A stretch of 64,000 nucleotides of DNA from Physcomitrium patens (lineage: Eukaryota > Streptophyta > Bryopsida > Funariales > Funariaceae). Position 1 is the stretch's first letter; each line of letters opens with the position of its first letter. Where the stretch lies: contig NC_037263.1 in assembly GCF_000002425.4 (NCBI RefSeq), positions 10,819,660-10,883,659 on the forward strand, in the 5' to 3' direction. This document shows positions 55,062 to 64,000 of the stretch, one piece after another. Made by a program: the position numbers and the translations under genes. The notes beneath the pieces are model-generated. The model had not been told where the DNA came from. It was given only the letters and a program-made list of their open reading frames with translations, and made no database searches.

Positions 55062-56290
55062 TCATATTACTTCCTCAATAATGTCTCCTTGAAAATCCAA
55101 TTCTTCTTCCTCATACCTAGATAGATCAAACTCTTCTTCAACATCTTCAAGGACTAGTTTTTGATTCCATTGTTTGAAAAGTTTTATATATTTTCTTGTA
55201 ATTAGAATTTTGAATTTTGTTCCATCTAATTTCTTTAATGCATATGTAGCATTATCCAAAATATGTACAACTACATAATGTCCAAACCAACACTTAGAGA
55301 ACTTTTCAAAAGCATTATATTGGTTATCCAAGCTATTTTCATACACCAAAATCCAATCACCTTCTTGAATATATCTTTCAGCGTCAACCTATGTCACTTA
55401 TCAAATCTATCTTTATTCTTCAAGCGCAACTCTCTCAGCCTTATAATTACTTTTTTTACATCTTTAGGTCTTCTTTCTAGTTGACAAATTCAAAGTACAA
55501 GAAGTTCTGCTTTAGATACATTGTTTTGCAAAGGCAAGATACTCCAAGTAGGTATTTGCTCTTCAATTGGCAAAATGGACTTCTGTCCTTGTATTAACTC
55601 TACCGATATATATCCTGTCACTGATTTGTAAGTAGTACGATCAATCCAAAGAGTAAATGGTAATAACCTTGGTCATTCTTTTGTTCTTCCTTGGCAAGTT
55701 TTAACAATGGCCCTTACAATAGGAAGATGCCCTCACTCAATCTTAGCATTGCCTTCCCAATTATAAGATGTAGTAAGTACTAGCTTGACTCCACATCTTT
55801 CAAAGAACTGTCTAGCCTCATGTGCATCCAATTCTCCACGATCAGCAATAATTTTTCTAAAACATTCATATCTACAAATCACATCTTTCAGTAAAAATCT
55901 ACAAACTTCTTCAGTGGATTTTGTTCGTAGAGCTCTTCCTTCTACTTAGTTAGATAAATCTTCTTATGCTAGAGCTAAGTACTGCATTTGCCATATCCTC
56001 ATAGGCATAGTAACTAGGTTCACAATCTATTTATAATATATTGTAAGTAGATATGTGGGATGCAATCCATCTCTATGTCGAATCTTCGAGTATTTTTGAC
56101 AAGTCTGGCATGATTCTACAAACTTCACTACATCTCTATATATGTTATGCCACCAATATTTTTCTTTGATCTTGTTAAAAGTAGCATAAATACCTCTATG
56201 TCCAACCCACAAACTATCATGGAATTCATAGATTAATTGTTCTTGCATCTCTTTCTTGCAAACTATTCTCTGTATCATTCCACTATCGTG
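55062..56290 (-). pseudogene. GYC-3 integrase
   Basis: The zinc finger is fully intact: FHDSLWVGHRGI and VESCQTCQKYSK (56027-56278). The core is broken but shows ELDAHEARQFFERCG and NAKIE equivalents. GPY-type C-terminus: SKCWFGHYVVVHILDNATYALKKLDG (55200-55300), then an acidic tail ending near 55062 with EEEELDFQGDIIEE. Confidence 0.85.
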
Positions 56291-57469
56291 TTTGCATCAC
56301 TTCCACAGGTAACCACCTTGTAAGAGGTAGTTGTAAGCCTTCCCTCTAATCTATTTGAAATAAATATCACTCCATCCTGATTATCTTGATAATGTGCTTA
56401 AATAGCATCAAATATCAATCCATTCTTCTTCATATAATTCTTTTATAAATGATCTTGGATATTCATCCTCTCCTTGTTGTGCCTTAGAATAGAAGGTACT
56501 ACCTATATCTTTAGTATCTTCAATTAAATCTTCTTCTTATTCATATCTAACTTAAGATAGCATATCTGCTACAAGATTATCCTTGTCTATTATATGCCTA
56601 AATTCAGAATTTAAAGATTTAATATATGCAATCCATCTTAGCATAGTAATATCAGAGATGTTAAAATTGGTAATCATTACCAATAGTGACAAACAATTTG
56701 TTTCGATTATCACTGGTGCTCCAATTAAAAAATCTCTTTCATTTTTTATAGCTGTAACTATTCTCCATAGCTTCCGTTTTACTTGTGGATAGTTTCTTTG
56801 TTATTTACTTAATACTTTAGCTCCAAATCTAATAGCAAACATATTATGTTCTTCATCATTTTATCCTGAAGCCCAACCAACAGCTATTGGATTAGTATCA
56901 ACTGTAAGTATCACCAATTTACCATCCTCATAACTTATCATTTGTAATATAGGTAGAGAAGATAATAATTCTTTAATCTTTTGAATTGTTTTAGTAAGCT
57001 TCTTTTCCTATTTAAATCTCTTCCTTTTTCATAGCAAACTATAAAGAGGATCAGCTACATGTACATAATAAAGAATCTATATACAATAAAATATGCAAGT
57101 TCCTAATATCCTCCATACCTCTATTTGTGAGCTATAAATATCCTTCATCCGTTGTATGGCATCCACCTTATTAGGATCAGGTTTGCGACCAAACCATCCA
57201 CACAAATTCCCCACAATAACAACTTCTTGAACTCCAAAGGTAGATTTAACTCCTGATAGTGTGAAGTGAACATCTTCAAGTTGAGATAAAATTTTGTCAC
57301 AGTCAAAAATATGATTAGATACAAAGTTATGGCACCCCTCTTGATCCAATGTTTTATTTTTTTCTTCTTCTACATATTCTTTTATTGTAATATCATCCAA
57401 GAAGGACATAGTCTTTTATGGAATGAAATCACAAAGAACCTCATTTATTCCATTCATCATGTGAGCTAT
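56291..57469 (-). pseudogene. GYC-3 RT C-terminal part and RNase H
   Basis: F-L-D-D is intact at 57392-57403 (MSFLDDITIKEYVEEEKNKTLDQEGC). Next come FDCDKILSQLEDVHFTLSGVKSTFGVQEVVIVGNLCGWFGRKPDP and VDAIQRMKD (57077-57409, open). RNase H pieces follow to about 56520 (PIAVGWASG, IAYIKSLNSEF, DNLVADMLS). Confidence 0.86.
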
Positions 57470-58060
57470 TGAGGTAAGTTACTGGTTGATTATTGATAAC
57501 CTTGAGAATTAGACTAATGATTAGGTAGTTTAGTTGGTAATAGTAGGTTATTAGTAGAATAAATGGTAAAGAATTCAAAGGATCATAACCTTTGAAATCC
57601 ACTGGCCGACCGATCATCTTTTTAATAAGATAAAGAGGTTGAGGAAAGAGAGATCGGAGCCAGATTGTGAGAGTCGTAAGCTGAGGGCTAGATTTTGATA
57701 GTCGTAAGCTGGGACAAGCTTGGTGCTACCTCTTTTGTTTCTTTGTTGTTGATGAGTAATGGATAGTTTCTGAATACTGAGAAGTTAGTCTGGAGTGCCA
57801 GACTATGAGAGTCAAAATTTTGTGTGATAAATTGAGAAATTGAATACCATAAGTAAGTTGGAGATCAATAATTGAATATATATAAACCACAAAGAAAGTA
57901 AGTGGGAGATGAATGGATAAGAATGTGGAAATATTGTTGAATTGATAGTCATAGAGTGGATTATGGGTTGAATTAAGTCAGAAGTAGTAAGCCTTGGTAT
58001 TTTGTAGTTGATAATTGATTTCAAATAGCTAGAGTATAGTCAATTGTGACACTAATACAT
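57470..58060 (+). repeat. Solo LTR, Athila-type relative, in GYC-3 RT (limits approximate)
   Basis: RT coding is lost between TATTGAGG (57470) and about 58100. The insert carries two 28-bp-type units (GTGAGAGTCGTAAGCTG and GATAGTCGTAAGCTGGG) followed by ACAAGCTTGGTGCTACC, as in the sense strand of the Athila-type LTR, and ends near AATTGTGACA. No clear duplication was found, so the ends are uncertain. It is on the plus-sense strand. Confidence 0.6.
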
Positions 58061-58089
58061 CCAATTCATATAACTAGTCTTTTTCCATA

Positions 58090-58680
58090 TTCAAATCCAT
58101 CTCTATTAGTTCAATTGCTTTGATATATTGAAGCTTGAATACAATGAGAACAACAGTAGTGATATCTTTGCTTCCTTTAGTTGGTTGAAATTGATTATAT
58201 CCAGAATAGAGATCTCCAATAGAGTAAATAGCTCTACCAACAAATACCTCAGCAAATTCTTCAACAATTGATCCAACTCTGATATTTCTAATAGTTACTT
58301 AATTCACTGCTTGCATATCTTGAATGAACCGTGGTGTTTCATTTTTCTCTGGTACTGTAAATCAACAACTGAAATATGATGCAAATGATGGTTCTAGGAT
58401 CTTCATTTGCATCTTTTCTTTTAAAAGCTCTATAAGTTTAGGTAGATGTGCTTTAGGCACCAAAATTGGTTTTAAATCCGAAGAAATATGCAAAACTATA
58501 AATATAATCATTAATGCCACAACACTTGAATTGACACATCCAATTTCTAAAGGTTCAAAAGCAAAAGCCTTTCTATGCGTACTTAACATATTTCTAAATT
58601 CCATTTCTTCAACATGTAATAAAAAATTTATAGATCCTATTTTCAACTCATTAAGTGTGTTCTTGATAAACTTATAGCCA
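58090..58680 (-). pseudogene. GYC-3 RT N-terminal part
   Basis: Reads LLHVEEMEFRNMLSTHRKAFAFEP, then IVLHISSDLKPILVPKAHLPKLIELLKEKMQMKILEPSFASY (58362-58646), then MQAV-N, VGRAIYSIGDLYSGYNQFQPTKGSKDITT to 58150, matching GYC-1 blocks. The LGLVRMCTLPQGATNS block is lost at the solo LTR. Confidence 0.85.
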
Positions 58681-60154
58681 ATTTATTTAGAATCTCATAA
58701 GCCCTTCCCCTTCAAAGATTGTTAAACTTGATGATTGGAATTACTAGGTAATGGTATAGTTACAGGTTTTATTTTCTTCTCCACAGTCTTGTACTTAGTT
58801 TCAACTTTGACTTCATAATCTTGAAATGCTTGTATAGCTGAGTAGAGCTTTCTTGAATGTACTTACTTCACTTGATCTTCGTTTCTTTATTCAACTTCTA
58901 AAAGTTCTTCCATAAAATCTTCTAAATCAGTCTCCATATATACACCTACTATCTTATCATCTCTATTAAGCACACCTACTCTTTTTAGGTCTTTTTCAAA
59001 TTTTTGCACAACTTTTTTCTCTCATTTTGATAGATCATTAATTTATGTATAGATAATAAATCTATTATTAGATAATTCTATAAGACCTGTATAAAAGATA
59101 TTTTCTTTTTTATGCGAGAGTATCTTCTTTGATATATCACTATATTCCCACTCTATAGTGGTATCTTGCAAAAATCCATAAACTCTTCACTAAGCCTTGC
59201 TAATAAAACACTTTGTAAATAATCCCGATTGCACTCATGCTTAGTCGGTACTCCTAGAAATTGTAAGGGCCTTTTTCCATCTTGACTTCTAATTCAGACA
59301 CATGCTGATCTGTCATGCAAAACCTTGGTCTCCATCTTCATAGCTCTAATATATGGTTGACCAAGAATCACTAGGTATGTAGTATCTTGAACAAAAAAAA
59401 TTTGTTATGTGGTCACATCTCCAACTTTTACTTTTATATTTGGGCAAACACCATAAAGATCTCCTCATGTATTATTTGCTGTCCAAATCACCCATCCATG
59501 GTTAATATCTATGGACCACCTTCCATGTTTGTAGACTTCTTTTGACATAATATTAATTTTGGATCAATGGTCAATAAGAGTAATTATTGGTTCTACCAAG
59601 TCTTCCATTTTTACTAAAGTTTTTGTGGTGGCTCTTGTCCAATGTCCCTTGGTATAGTGTCTAGGGCCTTTGTCATCATCCTTGTATTCATCCAAATCAT
59701 ATTGTCCCTTTTTATTGATACAACATTCTGCCAATTCATGTTCCTCTTTTTTAGTCAAGATTGTATTCAAAGCATTAGATACAGCAGATTCTCTTGTTAA
59801 TTGTCACTTTTGCTTAATGGTGTCGATGATGACTTCATGAAACACTCTCTTTGCAATGCCTAAAATTTCTCATAGAATAAATTCAATTTTGGCATTCAAT
59901 ACTCTTTCTTCCAATACTCCTTTCAAATTTGTGGCTGCCTCAATATCTGGTTGTAGCTTATAAGTAACATGCTTACTCTTCTTTTTATCTTTATCAATTT
60001 CCATCCTTTCTTTCTATTTCTCTTTTGGCAGTGGTACTTTTTTAAGGTGCGATATCGATGGCCCAATCCTAGATGGTCTATTAGCCTGTCATATAGGTAT
60101 TTCTTTATTTTGTGTTGTTTCTACATGCCTTTGAAATCTCCTCTTGTTGATTGG
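58681..60154 (-). pseudogene. GYC-3 protease and flanking linkers
   Basis: Protease: WTRATTKTLVKMEDLVEPIITLIDH, then a stop where Gly of D-H-G is expected (59564-59572). Its GYC-1 counterpart is WARATTEILVKVGDIEEPIVTLVDHG. The linkers on both sides match GYC-1 in broken form (for example LQPDIEAATNLKGVLEERVLNAK near 59900). Nothing of gag is left before ATH-3. Confidence 0.8.
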
Positions 60155-61112
60155 TGTGATTGCTCGTTTTATTTATTCTAGAAGAAACCTCCCAAAATAA
60201 ATCCGTATAGGGGGATTCGAATATGGAGAATGATTAGTTGCTAAGCATTCACGTTAGGGTCACATAATCAATTACCTCTTCAATGTATCATCTCTATTTC
60301 CAATACCTGAACATACAAAGAAACTATAATCTCCTCCTTTGTCTTATCGGTCTCTTCTTTACATCAATTCAGTTATACTAATATTTGCTATTTCTACCAA
60401 TATATTCACCTTCATAATCTCCAACTGTAATACTGCGCCCTCACAGCTTTTAACACACAATTATTCTCATTCCAATCACTCGAATTCTTCACACAGAAGT
60501 GCCATTCATATTACAATGTTTTACACAAATACAGACTCATTCTCTCTGCTGAACTACAATCAAATTTCAGCATTCAATCCTTCTTTTTCTCAAATAATAC
60601 CAATCACATTTCTATCCCATAATTCACTTCACAATATTCAGAAACTCTCAATCTTCTTATTCAAAAAAAATAAAAAACAAAAGAAAAGAAATAGTACCAA
60701 GCTTACCCTGGCTCACACTATCACAACGATGGCCCTCAGCTCATGACTATCACAGTCTGGCTCTTGGCTTATAACTCTCACAGTCTGGCCCTTGGCTTAC
60801 GACTCTCACAATCTGGTCCTCGACTTACGACTCTCATAGTTTGGCCCTCGGCTTACGACTCTCATAGTTTGGCCCTCGGCTTACGACTCTCACAGTCTGG
60901 CCCTTGACTTACAACTCTCACAATCTAGCACCTTAATTAACTTCTACAAATCCTATATACTTTCCCTTGATTCTTTAGATTCTTACTATAATTCTATAAT
61001 TAACCACTTTTAAGAACTAAATCACTCATCCATCCTCCTAAATTTCCTATTATATGGACTATTAATATATTTTATCAATATCTTTCAAAAATGAATTAAT
61101 ATCTATTCTATA
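60155..61112 (-). repeat. ATH-3 3' LTR (958 bp)
   Basis: It starts TGTGATTGCTCGTTTTAT and ends ATATCTATTCTATA (CA decayed to TA). It is about 170-190 bp longer than the other family LTRs because of seven 28-bp tandem units. Confidence 0.88.
60731..60926 (-). repeat. 28-bp tandem repeat, seven units, in the ATH-3 LTR
   Basis: Units of the form GGCCCTCGGCTTACGACTCT plus eight bases start exactly every 28 bp at 60731, 60759, 60787, 60815, 60843, 60871 and 60899. There are no spacers. Related LTRs have one (ATH-1) or about two (ATH-2, solo LTR in GYC-3) units. Confidence 0.93.
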
Positions 61113-61500
61113 TAGCCCCACTCCTATCTGTGCAGTGTCCTCGTAAATACTCAATTGATACCTATCTAAAAATTATCTAATAAATCTCCACAAAAATTAC
61201 GATCCCTCTGGCCTATCTAATTAATCAATTGCCGCAATATCTCTTATTGGTTCCACTGATTTCGGTTCAAACTGTAAATCTTCTTCCTCCTCCAATCTTT
61301 CTATCAGCTCCTGCCTCAACTAAGTTAAAAGGTCTTCATTGTACTTATCCAGTTCGTAGACTTGAGCTTCTAATTTCAGGATCTGGGCATCCCGAAGTTC
61401 CAACTGGCGCTGAAAGTGACTCCCCTCTTCTGGAACTTCTTCAATCGACACTTATAACCGGCTCCTCACTGTTAACTTTTATTTGAACCTACTACTCACG
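61113..61500 (-). pseudogene. ATH-3 remnant of the additional ORF (C-terminal end)
   Basis: The minus strand reads EEVPEEGSHFQRQLELRD, AQILKLEAQVYELDKYNEDLL, a stop, then LRQELIERLEEEED and EPIRDIAAID before the stop near 61223. This gives the best-kept C-terminus of the additional ORF: an acidic, helical end. The first 480 or so codons are deleted. Confidence 0.75.
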
Positions 61501-61927
61501 AAAACACAAGAAATGCAAGAAAATGGCACTCCAGCCAACTCAAAACAACACCACAAAATGATTTTAACTGATGCCTTACTCTTATTCTTTTACCTAATGG
61601 TGATAATGACAACATGTTATCCATACTGTCTGTGAAAGGTAATGAAAAGTAATCTTTCTTGGTGGCCACATTTAACTTTCAAAAATCTTGACATATCCTG
61701 ATTTTTCCATTCTTCTTCGATACCATCACAATTGGTGATATTCATGCACTATGCAGAACAAGATAAATAAAATCCACGTCGAGAAGTTTATCCAATTCCT
61801 CTTTTACTAAAAGGGAATATTTTGGGTTAAGCCGGTGTTGTCTTTGACAAACTGGCCTAACACCCTCCTCCAGAATAATCTGGTACTCATACATGTTCAT
61901 TGGAATCCCTTTCAAATCTGCATACGA
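61501..61927 (-). pseudogene. ATH-3 RT N-terminal fragment and spacer fusion
   Basis: The RT N-terminus (PVCQRQHRLNPKYSLLVKEELDKLLDVDFIY, then KKNGKI) is fused near 61640-61660 to the pol-ORF spacer, exactly as in ATH-2 at 35177-35200. Confidence 0.85.
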
Positions 61928-62820
61928 TCATACAAAGGCAGATTTATGACGGACAAAAAACTGTTTCCAAGCATCCAATTCTGTATCGATAATATTGATA
62001 TATATTATAATTAGCTGTGGTGTTTCGTTGGTGCCTAGGTTAATAGATTGATACATAGGATTTTCAACAATCTCTGATTTAATTATCTTCTCCTGATCTG
62101 AATATCTTATATTATTCGACTCATAGGAACCACCTAATTCTGGTTCTAATATGCTGACTCTATTGACTACGGAATTGTTCATCCATTCGGCAATAGCATA
62201 ATCCGAGTTAGTCGCATCGTCCTGATGCACTAAATATTCATCGAGACTTCTACATTGGTAGACTTCTGCCTTTGCTGTTGAAGTATTTTGTCCTACCTCA
62301 AATTGCGGTGAACCTATAGTATCATCATCTTCCTCAATCGATTGACTCTTGTTGTCCGATTTAAATTCTGATTCTGACAATTGAGATTTTTCAGGATATT
62401 GTATCGGGTACATCTGTAGAACAATCTGGTCTCGGCCTTTTCCAATTGTCAATATGCCTCGGCCCCAATCGTTTTTAGCTTTGGCTTGATAAAGCCAAGG
62501 TCTACCAAATAAAATGGGATATGATAATGTAGAACTTTGTAATAAAAATACAATATAATTGATTTTGTATGTCAATCCCTCGATTACAGTGGCAATATTT
62601 CGTAAGATTCCCATTGGCTTTATCCAACTATGATTTGCCATTCGCAAGACCAATGTCGTAGGTAGCAATTGCTTTAGATCCAAGTCCTCCATTATATTTG
62701 CATTCATTAAATTTACACTAGAGCCACCATTGACTTGTATCCCTAGAATTAAAACGCCATCGATTGATACATTGACTGTTGGTGCTCCCGGATCTGGGTT
62801 TAAGCTAACTTCATGAATTT
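61928..62820 (-). pseudogene. ATH-3 protease and linker
   Basis: Upstream of the open stretch: SLNPDPGAPTVNVSIDG and IQVNGGSSVNLMN, where the active-site Asp of D-G-G is now Asn. The open 259 codons (61928-62707) start at MNANIMEDLDLKQLLP and include GILRNIATVIEGLTYKINYIVF, SYPILFGRPWLYQAKAKNDWG and an acidic linker ending WKQFFVRHKSAFV. Confidence 0.87.
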
Positions 62821-64000
62821 CTTTAGTGTAGGATCTTTGTCGTATTAATGCTGAATTTAATGTAAATCAACATTTCGGTGCTACAGCCAAAAGTTGCTTC
62901 ATTGTAATTGAAGGCTGAATAACATCCAAATCCTTCAGAATGTCGTAGGGTTCCATATTGAGAGTAATTCCCAATGCTCTTTTGCATTTCATTGGTTTCA
63001 ATTTTACTCCATGAGGTAAGATATTCTTCCGCCCTAGACTCAGAATTGGAACAACAACGGGGGCTTCCTTGGAATTCCTGCCCTCGAGAGGATCTTTCAA
63101 TGGATAGGACGTTTCTTGAAACTACTTGGAATAGAATTGAAGCCTCTGCAATTGAGACCTTATTGGATTCTACCATCGAGTCAAGTTTCATACTGGGTAC
63201 GAAGCCCGTAATAGGACCTCGATTGAATGGTCCTAAAAAATTGGCATGTAGAACTGAATTGGATTCCTCAATCTGTTGAGGTCTCAATATTGGGATACAT
63301 TATAATACTGATATTGGTTCGTTTAGCCCCATGGACGGTGTTACTTGCTCTCCTGTAATTAGTTCATCCATGTCCTGAATTGGATTCTTATCTTTTTGTT
63401 GGCCTTTGGTAAGCATTGCGTTCACCATCTTGACACGATGTACTGGTGAGTCTCGTTGAACAGGGCCTTTTTCTTCCATCACTTGGCTTATTTGCATTTG
63501 GTGGTCCCGGTTATTATAATTAAAGGACGCACTGCATTGCTGATAAGTGTGACCAGACTTCTTACAATTTCCGTTATATTGGAGCATAGTCACCACTGGC
63601 CCTTAGATTAGGACATTCACTCGTATAATGTCCAATTTGTCTGCAATGATAGAAACGAAGTGGTCTCCTGCCAACTCCTTCAAGGATAATGGGTGTCTCT
63701 ACTAGTATATAACGGCTAGGTCTGTTCCATGTCTGATGAGTAAAGGATCCTGATTGATCCACTGTTACTGTAGACTCTGACATTGGCTTCGTCATGGGTA
63801 GATATTAATGGTAACCTGGTTGGTTTATTCCCAATCTGTGAATATTGGATACACTTTCTTGGTGAAATTTAGAGTTTAGAAAATTTGAATAATTCATGTT
63901 TTGTTTATTCACTCGATTTCCACTCCAACCAAACCTATTATTTGTTTGTACTTGATTGACATCCCATGAAGTTGGTTGAGTCATTATCTGGTTATTGAGT
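62821..64000 (-). pseudogene. ATH-3 gag, C-terminal part (continues beyond window)
   Basis: Two zinc knuckle regions at about 63560-63660: FYHCRQIGHYTSEC (first Cys lost) and GNCKKSGHTYQQC (first Cys at a stop). Next come MDELITGEQVTPSMGLNEPISVL and, at 62823-63287 (154 codons open), NRGPITGFVPSMKLDSMVES, which resembles the reading NPGPITGFLPSMRPDLVEQP inside the GYC-2 LTR, then ILFQVVSRNVLSIERSS. The N-terminus lies outside. Confidence 0.83.

Larger units (their letters stand above)
53713..60154 (-). mobile_element. GYC-3: GYC-type Ty3/gypsy element with a D-type LTR, 5' part missing
   Basis: Minus strand: protease (59.3-59.8 kb), RT/RNase H, integrase, pyrimidine-rich junction, then a 3' LTR of the D type. 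Pol matches GYC-1/GYC-2 block by block but is clearly diverged. Gag and the 5' LTR are not in the window, because ATH-3 cuts the element at 60155. A solo Athila-type LTR interrupts RT at about 57470-58060. More degenerate than GYC-1 or GYC-2. Confidence 0.85.
60155..64000 (-). mobile_element. ATH-3: non-autonomous Athila-like element, same deletions as ATH-2 (cut by window end)
   Basis: Minus strand: 3' LTR (60155-61112), tail of the additional ORF, spacer fused to RT N-terminus, linker, protease and gag running off the right edge. RT from the FLDGF block on, RNase H and integrase are absent, as in ATH-2, with the same fusion point. Coding is better kept than in ATH-2: 259 codons are open at 61928-62707. 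Confidence 0.9.

Noticed and set aside
57470..58060. An intron in GYC-3 RT
   Set aside because: The insert carries LTR-specific repeats and the AAGCTTGGTGCTACC block of the Athila-type LTR, and the flanking RT block is partly lost. It is an inserted LTR.
60731..60926. Seven evenly spaced 28-bp repeats, CRISPR-like in unit length
   Set aside because: The units abut with no unique spacers, lie inside a plant LTR and vary in number between copies. This is a tandem repeat.

Overview
This window reads as AT-rich, gene-poor heterochromatin of a land plant, probably a seed plant. I find no intact host gene, tRNA, rRNA or CRISPR array. Almost every base belongs to LTR retrotransposons of four kinds, all decayed by stops and frameshifts and inserted into one another. 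Plant origin is inferred from the element types: a Ty1/copia element, a chromodomain Ty3/gypsy element, and Athila-like elements with a tRNA-Asp-like primer site. I cannot name the species.

Layout. (1) 1-11407, minus strand: a Ty1/copia element (COP-1) split in its integrase by a complete plus-strand chromovirus (CHR-1, 2802-8922) with a perfect TGTCT target duplication. The CHR-1 LTRs carry arrays of perfect heat-shock elements. (2) 11408-20932: a plus-strand gypsy RT scrap and an old Athila-type LTR, split by GYC-1 (11858-20374, minus), a Ty3/gypsy element with 1269-bp LTRs and an unusual pol (protease D-H-G, RT F-L-D-D family motif). (3) 20933-32478, minus: ATH-1, an Athila-like element with gag, pol and an extra coiled-coil ORF downstream of pol. 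It is interrupted by a solo LTR with a perfect duplication (24218-24926) and by a 1.27-kb D-type solo LTR (28215-29479). (4) 32479-33144: an inverted gag scrap. (5) 33145-53712, plus: ATH-4, broken by ATH-2 (34002-40023, minus), GYC-2 (42352-51067, plus) and a D-type solo LTR (51183-52435). (6) 53713-60154, minus: GYC-3, which has GYC-type pol but a D-type LTR, and carries a solo LTR in its RT. (7) 60155-64000, minus: ATH-3, running off the window.

The Athila-like, GYC and chromovirus elements each originally encoded gag, protease, RT/RNase H and integrase for copy-and-paste movement. ATH-1 and ATH-4 add the extra ORF. ATH-2 and ATH-3 share the same two internal deletions, so they look like a non-autonomous gag-protease subfamily that depended on full-length relatives. 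The GYC LTR and the Athila-like gag share a stretch of about 230 bp, which points to sequence exchange between the two groups.

All protein calls come from reading translations by eye against known family motifs. Boundaries are exact where LTR ends or duplications are quoted and approximate elsewhere.
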